Shown here one piece after another: positions 17,534-26,416 of a stretch of 64,000 nt of DNA (position 1 is its first letter; each line of letters starts with the position of its first letter). Source of the stretch: Verrucomicrobiaceae bacterium (GTDB taxonomy: Bacteria > Verrucomicrobiota > Verrucomicrobiia > Verrucomicrobiales > Akkermansiaceae). The notes beneath the pieces were generated by a model. That model searched no databases. It was not told where the DNA came from and was given only the letters and a program-made list of their open reading frames with translations. The DNA is taken from assembly GCA_027484055.1 (NCBI GenBank), contig JAIXQH010000025.1, positions 186,001 to 250,000 of the forward strand, given 5' to 3'. A program made the position numbers and the translations under genes.

Positions 17534-17569
17534 CGCCCGTCTCCTGCGAAGGAGACGGGCGTTTTTTTT
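17534..17569 (+). terminator. Intrinsic terminator of ilvC
   Basis: CGCCCGTCTCC (17534-17544) and GGAGACGGGCG (17551-17561) form a perfect 11-bp stem with a TGCGAA loop, followed by eight T residues. It lies 27 bp after the ilvC stop and is a textbook rho-independent terminator. Confidence 0.95.
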
Positions 17570-17604
17570 GACGGCTTGGGGGCCTGCCGTGGAGAACCGT
17601 TAGG

Positions 17605-18189
17605 CTACGCCTTCCAGCCACGGCTCACTTGAGAAATCGCCGCCGGGTAGAGGCGGTGCTCCAGCACTTGGATTCTGGCGTGGAGTGTGGCAGCGCTGTC
17701 TCCGGGGAGGATGGGAACGGCTTCTTGGAGGATGATGGGGCCGGTGTCCATGCCCTCGTCCACGAAATGAACGGTGCAGCCGGCCTCACTGGCACCGGCG
17801 TCGAGTGCTTGTTTCCAGGATTCGAGACCCGGAAATGCCGGGAGCAGCGAGGGATGGATGTTGAGTATCCGCTGCGGGAAAACGTCGAGTAGTGGCGATT
17901 TCACGAGGCGTAAGAAGCCTGCGAGGCAGACGAGCTCGACTCCCGCGTCCCGCAGCCGCGCGGCGGTCTCGGCTTGGGCTTCTTCTGGGAATTTCGTTTG
18001 AAAGCCACGGCAATCGATCACGCCGGTCTCGATTCCATGGCGTTTTGCCCGCTCTAGAATGAAGGCGTCTGGCTTGTCTGAGAGCACTAGGGCGATTCGC
18101 GCGTCGAGAGTGCCCGCTTCGATGGCGTCGAGGATCGCCTGCATATTTGAACCCGACCCAGAACCCAACACACCTAGAACCATGCCCAT
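17605..18189 (-). CDS. purN: Phosphoribosylglycinamide formyltransferase
   Basis: Transfers a formyl group from 10-formyl-THF to GAR, step three of purine synthesis. 194 residues, normal for PurN. Motifs: GSGSGSNMQAI at the phosphate-binding N-terminus, LAGFLRLV, the catalytic NIHPSLLPAFPG with Asn and His, and the conserved Asp in VDEGMDTGPII. Transcribed toward the ilvC terminator and divergent from the M29 peptidase 110 bp away. No other pur gene is adjacent. Confidence 0.95.
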   Translation of the reverse strand: MGMVLGVLGSGSGSNMQAILDAIEAGTLDARIALVLSDKPDAFILERAKRHGIETGVIDCRGFQTKFPEEAQAETAARLRDAGVELVCLAGFLRLVKSPLLDVFPQRILNIHPSLLPAFPGLESWKQALDAGASEAGCTVHFVDEGMDTGPIILQEAVPILPGDSAATLHARIQVLEHRLYPAAISQVSRGWKA

Positions 18190-18298
18190 GGTTTACGCGA
18201 CCCAGTCGGCCCGCCAAGCGCCAAGTTTCATGATTTAAAAAATCCAGATCGTGGATTGGCACTTGGAAGAAGCGGATTTCACCCGTATGTGACCACTC

Positions 18299-19408
18299 AT
18301 GCACGACGCCCGCATCGACGCCCTCGCCCGCCAGCTTGTCCGCTACTCCACTGCTTTGAAGAAGGGTGAGAAGGTCCTGCTCGACCTTCACGACGTGCCA
18401 GACTCCATCGGCCTAGCATTGATCCGCGAGGTGCGGGCGCGGGGAGCCTTCCCGTTTCTCCGAGTCCACCAAGGTCGCCTGACTCGTGAGATGATGATGG
18501 GCGCTCAGGACGAGCAATACGAAGTCCTCTGCAAGCACCTGCTGGCCGAGATGCAGGACATGGACGCCTACATCGCCATCCGTGGCGGGCTGAACATTGC
18601 GGAAAATTCCGACGTGCCGCCGGACCGGATGCGTTTGGCCATGAAGCACATGCGTGCGGTGCTGGACCACCGGGTGAAACGCACCAAATGGTGTGTGCTG
18701 CGCTGGCCCTCCGCGTCCATGGCCCAACAGGCGGGGATGAGCTCGGAAGCGTTTGAGAAATTTTACTTCGACGTCTGCCTGCTCGACTACAAGGCGCTGC
18801 TACCGTCCATGAATGCGCTAAAAAAACTGATGGATGCGACGGAGAGCGTCCACATCAAAGGGCCCGGTACCGATCTGCGCTTCTCGATCAAAGGCATCAA
18901 CTCAATCGTCTGCGGCGGAAATTATAACATCCCTGACGGAGAAGTCTTCACCGCACCAGTCAAAGATTCCGTGGAGGGCTACATTTCCTACAATGCCCCG
19001 ACAATCTATCAAGGCATCCCCTTCGACTCGATCCGGCTGGAATTTTCTGAAGGAAAAATCGTCAAAGCAGAAGCTGGCTCCAAAACTGCGGCGCTGAACA
19101 AGATCTTGGATAGCGATGCCGGCGCACGTTACATCGGTGAGTTCGCACTCGGCTTCCACCCGACGATCCGCGAGCCGATGCGAGACATTTTGTTCGACGA
19201 GAAAATCGCGGGGTCCTTCCACTTCACCCCCGGCCAAGCCTACGATGAAGCGGACAATGGCAACCGTTCGCAAGTCCACTGGGACATGGTCAATATCCAA
19301 CGGAAAGACTGGGGTGGCGGCGAGGTCTGGTTCGATGGGAAGCTGATCCGCAAAGACGGGATTTTCCTGCCCAAGGCGCTCGTGAAGTTGAACGGAGCCG
19401 TGAAATAG
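18299..19408 (+). CDS. Aminopeptidase, M29 family
   Basis: A cytoplasmic metallo-aminopeptidase of the AmpS/aminopeptidase T type, using two Zn or Co ions. 369 residues (family about 370-410). Visible ligands: Glu in [11 protein letters not shown], Glu and His in GEFALGFHP, and the C-terminal [12 protein letters not shown] followed by SQVHWDMV, which supplies His, Tyr, His and Asp. No signal peptide. It stands alone; the 200 bp after it originally formed the 3' flank of the phosphodiesterase-like/TPR/GNAT gene before the insertion element split them. The substrate is probably generic N-terminal residues. Confidence 0.9.
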   Translation: MHDARIDALARQLVRYSTALKKGEKVLLDLHDVPDSIGLALIREVRARGAFPFLRVHQGRLTREMMMGAQDEQYEVLCKHLLAEMQDMDAYIAIRGGLNIAENSDVPPDRMRLAMKHMRAVLDHRVKRTKWCVLRWPSASMAQQAGMSSEAFEKFYFDVCLLDYKALLPSMNALKKLMDATESVHIKGPGTDLRFSIKGINSIVCGGNYNIPDGEVFTAPVKDSVEGYISYNAPTIYQGIPFDSIRLEFSEGKIVKAEAGSKTAALNKILDSDAGARYIGEFALGFHPTIREPMRDILFDEKIAGSFHFTPGQAYDEADNGNRSQVHWDMVNIQRKDWGGGEVWFDGKLIRKDGIFLPKALVKLNGAVK

Positions 19409-19598
19409 AGTGGCGGCCTTTTCAGAGGATGACTCCGAGGCAGGGACTGAACTGAAGGGCGCTAACCTAAGAGCTTCCAAATGAATGTGCTGGCTCGCCG
19501 AGTCCGGATGTCGATAAAGCCAGTAAAATAAAGGCTTCTACGCTGTACCCAACGGTTTTGGTTGCGGCTGCAACTCGTTGATTTTCTGAGAAATTTCC

Positions 19599-19615
19599 TT
19601 AAGTTGCCGCTATTC
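19599..19615 (-). other. Displaced original 3' end of the 21161-24019 gene
   Basis: Reading the minus strand across the left target copy, as if the insertion element were absent, the host frame continues Gln-Ser-Arg-Ile-Ala-Ala-Thr and stops at TAA (19601-19599). These bases are therefore the orphaned last codons and original stop of the gene now ending inside the element. This is direct sequence reconstruction from the two flanks. Confidence 0.85.
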
Positions 19616-19626
19616 GGGACTGATCT
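19616..19626. repeat. Left target-site duplication (11 bp)
   Basis: GGGACTGATCT directly abuts the left inverted repeat and recurs at 21178-21188 directly after the right one. An exact 11-bp duplication fits IS4-family insertion. Confidence 0.93.
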
Positions 19627-19645
19627 GAATGGCACGGGATTAAGC
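19627..19645 (+). repeat. Left terminal inverted repeat of the IS
   Basis: GAATGGCACGGGATTAAGC, 19 bp, exactly complementary to the right end. The transposase starts 55 bp inside this end. Confidence 0.93.
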
Positions 19646-19700
19646 CGTATTTCGTTGAAAATCAATAGACGGAAAGCCGGTCCGGGTACGGTTAGAAAGC

Positions 19701-21164
19701 GTGACCAAACAACCTTTCCTGACCGACTTTCCGTTGGTGGTATTTGCCACCGCAAAGCGCCGCCTGCAAGCAGCAATCCGCCGCACGTCGGCCATCATCA
19801 CCCGTCGTTCCCTCTGTGGTTACGCCGTTCTGTTTGAAGACATGCTCCCGGGTGAATTCCTCGCCTCCATCGATCCCACCCAACGCCAGCGCAGCTTCGG
19901 CCACATACCCGTCTTCTGGGCCTGGCTCGCCCAGATCCTCGAAGCCAACGCGTCCTGCCAGAAAGCCGTCGGCCTCATCCAAAGCTGGTGCCGCGCTTCG
20001 AATCTTCCTGTTCCCTCATCAGACACCTCCAGCTACTGCAAGGCGCGTGGCCGTCTTCGGCTTTCATTCCTCCAACAGATCCACCAACGCGTCATCAACC
20101 ATCTCCACAGCCGCATCGGCAGCCGCGACCAGTGGAACGGCTTCACCCTCAAAGCCATGGACGGCAGTTCCGTCCAACTCATGGATACCGGGAAAAACCA
20201 ACTCCTCTACCCCCAACCCTCCGTTCAAAAACCCGGCTGCGGCTTCCCCACCATGGGCATCGTCGGCCTGCTCAACCTCGGACACGGCGGATGGGAACAC
20301 ATCGAAACCTGTCCCTACACCCAGCACGACACCAAGGCTGCGGCCACCCTCGCCACCCATCTATCAGAAGGCGACCTCCTGCTCGCCGACCGCGCCTTCT
20401 GCTCCTACGAACTCATCGCCCGCTGCAGGAAACAAGGAGCCCACATCCTCATGCGCCTTCACCACGCGCGCGACAAGGCGCTGGACTGGCGCAAAGGCAG
20501 GAAGATCGCCTCCAACCAACGCATCGTCACCTGGAAACGTCCACAACGCCCCCACGGCACCAGTTTGAACCGCGAGCAATGGGAGACCCTGCCCGAAACC
20601 ATGGAGCTGCGCCTCATCCGCTTCCACTATGAGAACCGCGCGGGAAACAAAGCCGAACTCATCGTCGTCACCACCCTTCTCGATGCGCAACAACATGCAG
20701 GCGAAGACCTCGCCGACCTTTACGCACGACGCTGGGATATAGAACTGAAGCTGCGCGACCTCAAGACCACGCTTGGAATGGAGCGCTTCGAAGTCAAAAG
20801 CCCCGACATGGCGCACAAGACCCTGTGGATGAGCTTGATCGCCTACAACCTCATCCGCTCACTCATGCAGAAAGCCGCGGCCGAAGCCGGCGAACCCGTC
20901 TGGCACATCAGCTTCAAAGGAGTGCTCGATCTGGTCGTCTCAAGCCACGAGAGCCTGCGCATCTGCGCCGGGAAGCCATACAAACGCAAAGCCGCCGTCT
21001 CGCAAATCATCAGCATCTGCGCTACCAAACGCATCGACATCCGTCCCTTCCGCAGCGAGCCCAGAGCCGTCAAAAGACGACCGAAACCCTATCAGCTCCT
21101 CAGCGGGCACCGATCCAACTTCATCGAAATCCAACACCGCGGGCGTTATCGAAAAAGTGCTTAA
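19701..21164 (+). CDS. IS4-family transposase (DDE)
   Basis: 487 residues beginning with GTG at 19701. It is a DDE transposase: an Asp in MDGSSVQLMDTG near residue 153, an Asp in LLADRAFCSYEL, and the IS4 signature Y-(2)-R-(3)-E-(6)-K in YARRWDIELKLRDLK. The catalytic residues are all present and the frame is unbroken, so the enzyme is probably functional. The TAA stop lies inside the right inverted repeat, so the coding sequence ends within the recognition site. Codons are rich in third-position C, as in the surrounding genes. Confidence 0.95.
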   Translation: MTKQPFLTDFPLVVFATAKRRLQAAIRRTSAIITRRSLCGYAVLFEDMLPGEFLASIDPTQRQRSFGHIPVFWAWLAQILEANASCQKAVGLIQSWCRASNLPVPSSDTSSYCKARGRLRLSFLQQIHQRVINHLHSRIGSRDQWNGFTLKAMDGSSVQLMDTGKNQLLYPQPSVQKPGCGFPTMGIVGLLNLGHGGWEHIETCPYTQHDTKAAATLATHLSEGDLLLADRAFCSYELIARCRKQGAHILMRLHHARDKALDWRKGRKIASNQRIVTWKRPQRPHGTSLNREQWETLPETMELRLIRFHYENRAGNKAELIVVTTLLDAQQHAGEDLADLYARRWDIELKLRDLKTTLGMERFEVKSPDMAHKTLWMSLIAYNLIRSLMQKAAAEAGEPVWHISFKGVLDLVVSSHESLRICAGKPYKRKAAVSQIISICATKRIDIRPFRSEPRAVKRRPKPYQLLSGHRSNFIEIQHRGRYRKSA

Positions 21165-21177
21165 TCCCGTGCCATTC
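21159..21177 (-). repeat. Right terminal inverted repeat of the IS
   Basis: Perfect 19-bp complement of the left end. The palindromic TTAA at 21161-21164 supplies the transposase stop (plus strand) and the stop of the interrupted host gene (minus strand). Confidence 0.93.
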
Positions 21178-24019
21178 GGGACTGATCTCTATCATTGCTT
21201 TGCCAACCCAGAATGAGTCTTTCGCAGATTTTTCCACATCTCATTCGTGCAGCCAACTTCACAGTTTCGGGGTTTTTCTCAGGCTGGCACGTGAAGACCA
21301 CCGAAGTGTATCCCTGTTCCAAACACGCTTTGAAAGCATGTGAGATCATACCGCTGCAAATCACTCCAGAACGGGCTCGATAGTTCTGATCTACCATAAA
21401 AACTTCCAAATAGACTCTCCCTTGATCCATCAATTTTGCCAGCAACGCGCCTACTGGAGAACCGTTGACGCAGTAAACGGCGCTGATCATGGGATCATAG
21501 TCCCCAGCCAAAGCCGCCAACGCCCGCGCTTCACTTAAAAGCCCATATTCTACGGCGAGCCGGGATACCGGCGGATGGAAGGCCGGCTCCAGACCGTGGA
21601 CACATCCTTCACTCCTCTCGCCCACACGATCCCATAACTTGCCAGCACGCCCCAAAACAATGCGGATACTGCCTTCATAAAAACAATCCGTTCTTACTGT
21701 GACTCGAGCACTCTGCAAATACATCGCTGCGGAGGAATCATCGGCAGCCACCGTCATCGAGACACCCGCGAAACCAGCTTGCCACGCCATTTCCAAGCCC
21801 TCTGACAAGAGGCTCGAATGGACTGACGTCCCCACATAGGCGGGAAGCACACGCAGCCGCATTTCCGCTGCCATCCCCAAATTGTCCTGCCGGACAAGCC
21901 CCACAGCCCCGATCAAACGCTCCGGCATTCCGCGCGTCATCACATGCACCGCCTTGCTTGAAACACCCAGCCAAGCAACAACTCGCTCCATTTCTTCAGG
22001 CCACGGCTCACGCAACCAGACATCCTCGTCCGTGCCCGTAGCTACATCCGTCCCGCGAACTACTGCTAACTGCTCTCGCCATGCGGTCTCCCTCGTGGCT
22101 TGTTCGCGGCGCCTCAAGGCCACAAGTTCAACTTTTTCTCTTTCTTGGCGAAGATGCGGCGGGTCTTGCAAATCGATACCCGCAAAGTCATAACGAATTT
22201 TTTCGCCCTTCGCTTTCCGCACTTCCTGATCGGCCCTCAGTCTTCCAGCCCGAGCAGAAACCAGCTCCGCATTCAGCTGCTCCGCCTGGGAGTGTGCTTG
22301 TTTGGCAAGCTCCATCCTTCCAGCCACTGCCTCCAGTTGACCACGAGTGAACCATCCGATCGCGCTACTGGGATAGTTCAGCAGCAAGCAATCCGTTTCC
22401 GCTGTCGCCTCATCAAATTTCTCCTGATGGTATAGCGCACGTGCGAGCAAAAGCTGCCCCCACAGTCCACCGGGGGTCTCGCTCAACCATTCCCGTGCAA
22501 GAATTTCCGCCTCCTTCCAATGTTGCAAATGCAAGAGTGCCTGTCCCAGCAAGGGTCCCGTCTGTATCGTCGTAGCCCCCTTCTCCCACGCCCGCCGCGC
22601 ATACTTCGCCATCCCTGCATAGTCACCCCGCTGACCAGATGCTTCCGCCAGCGCCAGATCCGCATGAGGAGAGCTGTCACGAAAATCCTCCAATACCGAG
22701 TCCAGCGCTGCGGCCTCCTCCAGCAAGCCCAAGCACGCTCGGCATTTTCCCAGCATCAACGCCAACTCCCAGTCGCCGGCTCCCACAAACCACGCCCATT
22801 CCAGACATGTCCACGCCTCCTCTACCCGGCCCACCTGCCACAGCGCACGACCCAGATCAAATGCATGCCTGCCGGACGCAACAAGGTTCGAGAAATCCGG
22901 TGAGACCAAGCATCGGCTCACAGAATCTCCTTTCATCACTTGCTCTTTCCCAGGCCTCGCATCACTTCTTTCCTCTGGCTTCAAAGCGCGCAAAACCTCT
23001 GCGATGATCCGCCCTGCTCCTGGTTCATCTCTGGGCGGCAGCCCTGCCGCGCACTCAAGTGTCGGCACGAGGTCAAACATGGAGGCTCCATAGACGATCT
23101 TGCTTCCCTCCTGAAAAAGCGGTCCGCTCATCGCAAAATGACCTGCCTCGATTTCTCTTTCATGGCGTTCACCAAGAATCGCCCTAGCCTCACGCCACTC
23201 TCCCCCCGACGATGCAACGCATACCGAAACGTCCGCTCCTAATTCCTTTAAAAGCTCTCCGAGCAACAAATCCCGCAATTGGTGCGCCGCCGCCAGAACC
23301 TTTCCGTAAAAGTGCCTATCCTCCCTCGACACCTCGGAATCCCCCGGCAGATCACTGGCAAACATTCCGAAATCCCGCCGCACTCTCCGCAAAAACGGGC
23401 AATGCACCACCCAAAGGCCGTCATTTCCGCCAGCAACGGCAATGACGGCATTGTGGTTGCTGTAAAGCTCCGCCAGATGCACTAGCAATCTTTGCGAAAG
23501 TTTATCATGACGTAGCCTTGCAGGTGTGATGTCCGGCATGAACAACTTCAACAATCCCGGCTCGATTTCCTCTGGCGATACCTTGCAATCCTCAAACTCG
23601 CACGCCAGTTCCGCAGGATGGATAAATCCCGGCGATCCCAATTCGTTCCCGCCATGCGATGTCGCGAAGCGATCCGTGACAAACACCCCGTTTAGCTCCT
23701 CCGCAGGATGCACACTCGGCCAAGCTACGACCCTCGATCGCCACCCCGCCCGTGAAAACCGCGTCCAGAAAGCCTCACATTGGCGCGGCCCATCCAAACT
23801 CGATCCCACCACGCCGTGTTCGGCTGGATGATGACCCGTTGCCACACTCGTCCAGCCCATCGCCGTCGGACATCTCTCTAGCCCCCTTAGACCTCCGCTG
23901 ATCCCACTCTTCCAAATCCCTCGCAAGGTAGGCAAAGCACCTCTCGCCATGGCTGACTTCAGATCTTGCCATGGATCAAAATCGCTAGCAAAAAGTAGAA
24001 GCTTCGTCGGTGATACCAT
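21161..24019 (-). CDS. Fusion: degenerate phosphodiesterase-like domain, TPR array, two GNAT-like domains
   Basis: 952 residues from ATG 24019; the frame is open to a TTG at 24073, but that would run through a terminator hairpin. Residues ~1-335 resemble the type I phosphodiesterase/alkaline-phosphatase superfamily: LLLFASDFDPW, ALPTLRGIW, PTAMGWTSVATG with a plausible nucleophile Thr52, HGVVG, and YGASMFDLVPTL. The conserved DHG metal motif is replaced (VSVCVASSGGEW), so the domain may be inactive. Residues ~360-620 are helical TPR-like repeats. Residues ~660-945 read as two GNAT-type acetyltransferase folds in tandem. No signal peptide. The IS insertion replaced the last four residues (IAAT by MARD). 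I do not know this architecture; function unknown. Confidence 0.75.
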   Translation of the reverse strand: MVSPTKLLLFASDFDPWQDLKSAMARGALPTLRGIWKSGISGGLRGLERCPTAMGWTSVATGHHPAEHGVVGSSLDGPRQCEAFWTRFSRAGWRSRVVAWPSVHPAEELNGVFVTDRFATSHGGNELGSPGFIHPAELACEFEDCKVSPEEIEPGLLKLFMPDITPARLRHDKLSQRLLVHLAELYSNHNAVIAVAGGNDGLWVVHCPFLRRVRRDFGMFASDLPGDSEVSREDRHFYGKVLAAAHQLRDLLLGELLKELGADVSVCVASSGGEWREARAILGERHEREIEAGHFAMSGPLFQEGSKIVYGASMFDLVPTLECAAGLPPRDEPGAGRIIAEVLRALKPEERSDARPGKEQVMKGDSVSRCLVSPDFSNLVASGRHAFDLGRALWQVGRVEEAWTCLEWAWFVGAGDWELALMLGKCRACLGLLEEAAALDSVLEDFRDSSPHADLALAEASGQRGDYAGMAKYARRAWEKGATTIQTGPLLGQALLHLQHWKEAEILAREWLSETPGGLWGQLLLARALYHQEKFDEATAETDCLLLNYPSSAIGWFTRGQLEAVAGRMELAKQAHSQAEQLNAELVSARAGRLRADQEVRKAKGEKIRYDFAGIDLQDPPHLRQEREKVELVALRRREQATRETAWREQLAVVRGTDVATGTDEDVWLREPWPEEMERVVAWLGVSSKAVHVMTRGMPERLIGAVGLVRQDNLGMAAEMRLRVLPAYVGTSVHSSLLSEGLEMAWQAGFAGVSMTVAADDSSAAMYLQSARVTVRTDCFYEGSIRIVLGRAGKLWDRVGERSEGCVHGLEPAFHPPVSRLAVEYGLLSEARALAALAGDYDPMISAVYCVNGSPVGALLAKLMDQGRVYLEVFMVDQNYRARSGVICSGMISHAFKACLEQGYTSVVFTCQPEKNPETVKLAARMRCGKICERLILGWQSNDRDQSRMARD
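21178..21188. repeat. Right target-site duplication (11 bp)
   Basis: GGGACTGATCT, identical to 19616-19626, directly follows the right inverted repeat. It encodes part of Asp-Gln-Ser in the host gene's minus-strand frame. Confidence 0.93.
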
Positions 24020-24036
24020 GCACCTCGGTGGATAGA

Positions 24037-24067
24037 GGAAAGCCCGCTGGAACTCAGCGGGCTTTCC
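24037..24067 (-). terminator. Hairpin terminator of the PEP-CTERM gene
   Basis: GGAAAGCCCGCTG and CAGCGGGCTTTCC form a perfect 13-bp stem with a 5-nt loop, 25 bp past the stop of the minus-strand gene at 24093. The trailing T content is weak (TCTATCC). The stem lies directly upstream of ATG 24019, which supports that start for the following gene. Confidence 0.75.
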
Positions 24068-24092
24068 GATCAAATGATTTGAAAAAAGAACT

Positions 24093-24725
24093 TTATGCTG
24101 AAATGCGACGACGGCGCTTAAAGGCCAAAACGCTCCCTGCGAGCAAAGCTAGTGTCGAGGCACTAGGCTCGGGGACAACACCAGCATTCAAATTCCCAGC
24201 ATCGTTAAAGCCAAGCCCCAAAAGCCTGATGGTGTTATTAGCATCCAAGGGGGCTGTATCACTATAATTGATGTAAAGCCAAGCTTGGTTGCCGGTAACG
24301 GGGTTATCGAAACCGAGGTAACCTATCCCATCAGCCGCTCCAGGAGCATCCTGATTCCACTCGGAACCTGTTGGTGTGGCAGAATCAAGCTGCGCGCTAG
24401 AACTCGCTGAAGATAGCAAATCAGGAATCACATCGCCAGAAGCATATCGTTTCGCAAATAGCGATGTCAATGGAATCCTCCAGTCGCCATTCGCGGTGAC
24501 CAACGGCTTTGCGCCGCTACCAAAATTGAAAGAAAGACGCGCATCTTCTCCGGATACAGTGGAGGTCGAAGCGGATCCAGTATCAAAATCGATACTGATG
24601 GATTGCGTCTGCGTAATGGTCAGAGACGCGGACGAGAAATCTGCTATCACAACTGCTGCCTGGCCAACCCCCGCGAAACTCCCAGAGATCGTTGAACCAA
24701 CGAGTATTTTGGTAAAACATTTCAT
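24093..24725 (-). CDS. PEP-CTERM sorting-signal protein
   Basis: 210 residues with an N-terminal signal peptide (MKCFTKILVGSTISGSFAGVGQAA) and a C-terminal exosortase signal: VPEPS, then a short hydrophobic helix (TLALLAGSVLAF), then a basic end (KRRRRISA). Such proteins are exported, cleaved and anchored or released by an exosortase; the exosortase at 43160-44149 is a natural candidate. The body is a Ser/Thr/Asp-rich beta-type domain with no catalytic motif. AAGG lies 9 bases before the ATG. Monocistronic, with its own terminator. Confidence 0.9.
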   Translation of the reverse strand: MKCFTKILVGSTISGSFAGVGQAAVVIADFSSASLTITQTQSISIDFDTGSASTSTVSGEDARLSFNFGSGAKPLVTANGDWRIPLTSLFAKRYASGDVIPDLLSSASSSAQLDSATPTGSEWNQDAPGAADGIGYLGFDNPVTGNQAWLYINYSDTAPLDANNTIRLLGLGFNDAGNLNAGVVPEPSASTLALLAGSVLAFKRRRRISA

Positions 24726-25126
24726 GACACGTCCTTATTAGAGACCATGGAGAAAACGTCAATATTTTTAGATTTAAAAAAGCGTCAACAGAGTCCCTAT
24801 CTGAAGACTGATGAATGCTTAGTCCTTTTGCAAAAAGTCGGCTTGTCTAAGTGAGTTGACCGTGCGGACGGAGCGGATTGTTTCTGGATTGTCGGGAAGT
24901 GATTTTCCTTCTAGGAATCGCTTTTCGCCGCTTAATGCACCTTTGTTGCTCAGGCTGCGTGTATGCTCCCGGTCATGGAGATGACGCCCGGACTTTTGGC
25001 AAACAGTTTAGAAAAAGCACTCATGAAAGGGTCAGGATCGAGGCTGGCCTAGAGATTCACGCAAGTGTCGAGGATCGAGCTTGGCTTAGTGCCGATCTGA
25101 CTTAGGGTAGCGCACCTCACCCGAGC
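24726..25126. other. Intergenic region between the PEP-CTERM gene and hisD
   Basis: 401 bp between divergent genes, so it should hold promoters for both. On the minus strand TTGACG and TAATAA 16 bp apart lie very close to the PEP-CTERM start; I do not consider them strong. A 75-codon frame at 24878-25105 is Cys-rich, lacks a ribosome-binding site and resembles nothing known, so I do not call it. Confidence 0.4.
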
Positions 25127-26416
25127 ATGAAAATTCTTAGTTACCTTGATCCTGGCTACTCGCCATTTGTCAGACGCCTCAATCGCCGCGCGATGCCAGA
25201 GCCTGGCACTCGCGATCTGGTCGCCGAAATCATCGCCGACGTTGCAAAGCTGGGGGATGCCGCTTTGGTCACGCTGACCAAGCGTTTTGACGGCGCGACA
25301 CTCACGCCCAAGACGCTGTTTGTCAGCGAGGCGGAGTTCGCCGCAGCAGAAGCCGCCGTCACAGATGCGACAAAAATCGCGGTGGCTCGCACCTTGAAAA
25401 ACATCCACAGCTTCGCGAAACGCAGTCTCCGCAAGGATTGGTCCGCGAAAAATGCCGAGGGAGCCTCCGTCGGTGAGCGATTCACCCCCTATGACCGCGT
25501 GGGGGTGTATGTCCCAGGTGGGAAGGCCCCGCTGGTTTCCACGGCCTTGATGACCGCCGGATTTGCCCAAGCTGCCGGGGTCCCAGAAATCCTCGCCGCG
25601 ACTCCCTGTGGTGCGGATGGCACGGTGAATCCAGCACTGCTTTATGCCTTAAAAGCAGCGGGCGTGACCGAGGCGATCAAAGTCGGCGGCGCACAAGCCA
25701 TCGCCGCGCTGGCCCTGGGCACCCAGTCGATCCGGCCGGTAGATCGGATTTTCGGACCGGGAAATAGTTTCGTCGTCGAGGCCAAGCGGCAGCTCGTCGG
25801 TGCCGTTTCCATCGACTTGCTCCCAGGCCCGAGTGAGATTCTCATCCTCGCGGATAAAACGGGAAATCCAGATTACATCGCCGCAGACATCCTCGCGCAG
25901 GCCGAGCACGGCGGTGATAGCGTGGTCGGGTTTGCCACGGACTCCAAGGCGCTGCTTGGGAAAGTCGTCAAAGCGATCGACCGCCAACTGCCCGCTCTCT
26001 CTCGCACTGGAATCATCCGCGATGTGCTCAAGCGCGGCACTTTTTTACTCCACGTGAAGTCGTTCGCAGAGGGAGTCGCCCTGTGCAATGCCTTCGCGCC
26101 GGAGCACCTTTCGCTCATCACCGCAGATGAGGAGCGCTGGCTACCACAGATTCGAACCTCGGGGGCGATTTATCTGGGGAATGACTCGCCAGTCGCCGTA
26201 GGTGATTTCTTGGCGGGACCGAGTCACACCCTGCCGACGGGTGGTTCGGGGCGCTCATTTTCAGGCATCCGCGCGGATCAGTTTCAGCGGCGCACTAGCA
26301 TCGTGCGCTTGGATAAAAGCTCCGTCAGAAAGTCGCTTTCGGTGGTGCAAGAATTTGCCCGGATCGAGGGCCTCGATGCCCACGGCAGATCCACGGCCAT
26401 TCGTCTTGAGCCATGA
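25127..26416 (+). CDS. hisD: Histidinol dehydrogenase
   Basis: Oxidises L-histidinol to L-histidine in two NAD-dependent steps, the end of histidine synthesis. 429 residues, the usual length. Zinc and catalytic motifs are intact: GPGNSFVVEAKRQLVG, DLLPGPSEILI, AQAEHGGDS (Gln and His zinc ligands), the catalytic Glu-His in FAPEHLSL, and VGDFLAGPSHTLPTGG (Asp and His). No other his gene adjoins. Instead it overlaps by four bases (ATGA) the first of two TPM-domain genes, so the three form one transcript unit. Confidence 0.96.
   Translation: MKILSYLDPGYSPFVRRLNRRAMPEPGTRDLVAEIIADVAKLGDAALVTLTKRFDGATLTPKTLFVSEAEFAAAEAAVTDATKIAVARTLKNIHSFAKRSLRKDWSAKNAEGASVGERFTPYDRVGVYVPGGKAPLVSTALMTAGFAQAAGVPEILAATPCGADGTVNPALLYALKAAGVTEAIKVGGAQAIAALALGTQSIRPVDRIFGPGNSFVVEAKRQLVGAVSIDLLPGPSEILILADKTGNPDYIAADILAQAEHGGDSVVGFATDSKALLGKVVKAIDRQLPALSRTGIIRDVLKRGTFLLHVKSFAEGVALCNAFAPEHLSLITADEERWLPQIRTSGAIYLGNDSPVAVGDFLAGPSHTLPTGGSGRSFSGIRADQFQRRTSIVRLDKSSVRKSLSVVQEFARIEGLDAHGRSTAIRLEP

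Larger units (their letters stand above)
19627..21177 (+). mobile_element. Complete IS4-family insertion sequence, 1551 bp
   Basis: Bounded by a perfect 19-bp terminal inverted repeat (GAATGGCACGGGATTAAGC at 19627-19645 and its complement at 21159-21177) and an exact 11-bp target duplication. It carries one intact transposase gene. Identity of both ends and of the duplication suggests a recent insertion. It inserted into the last codons of the gene at 21161-24019. I cannot assign it to a named element without a database. Confidence 0.95.

Noticed and set aside
24020..24073. TTG start at 24073 for the phosphodiesterase-like/TPR/GNAT protein
   Set aside because: The extra codons are encoded by the terminator hairpin of the preceding gene; ATG 24019 directly precedes the domain start.
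24878..25105. Small Cys-rich frame before hisD
   Set aside because: No ribosome-binding site, no similarity and an irregular composition; it lies in a promoter region.
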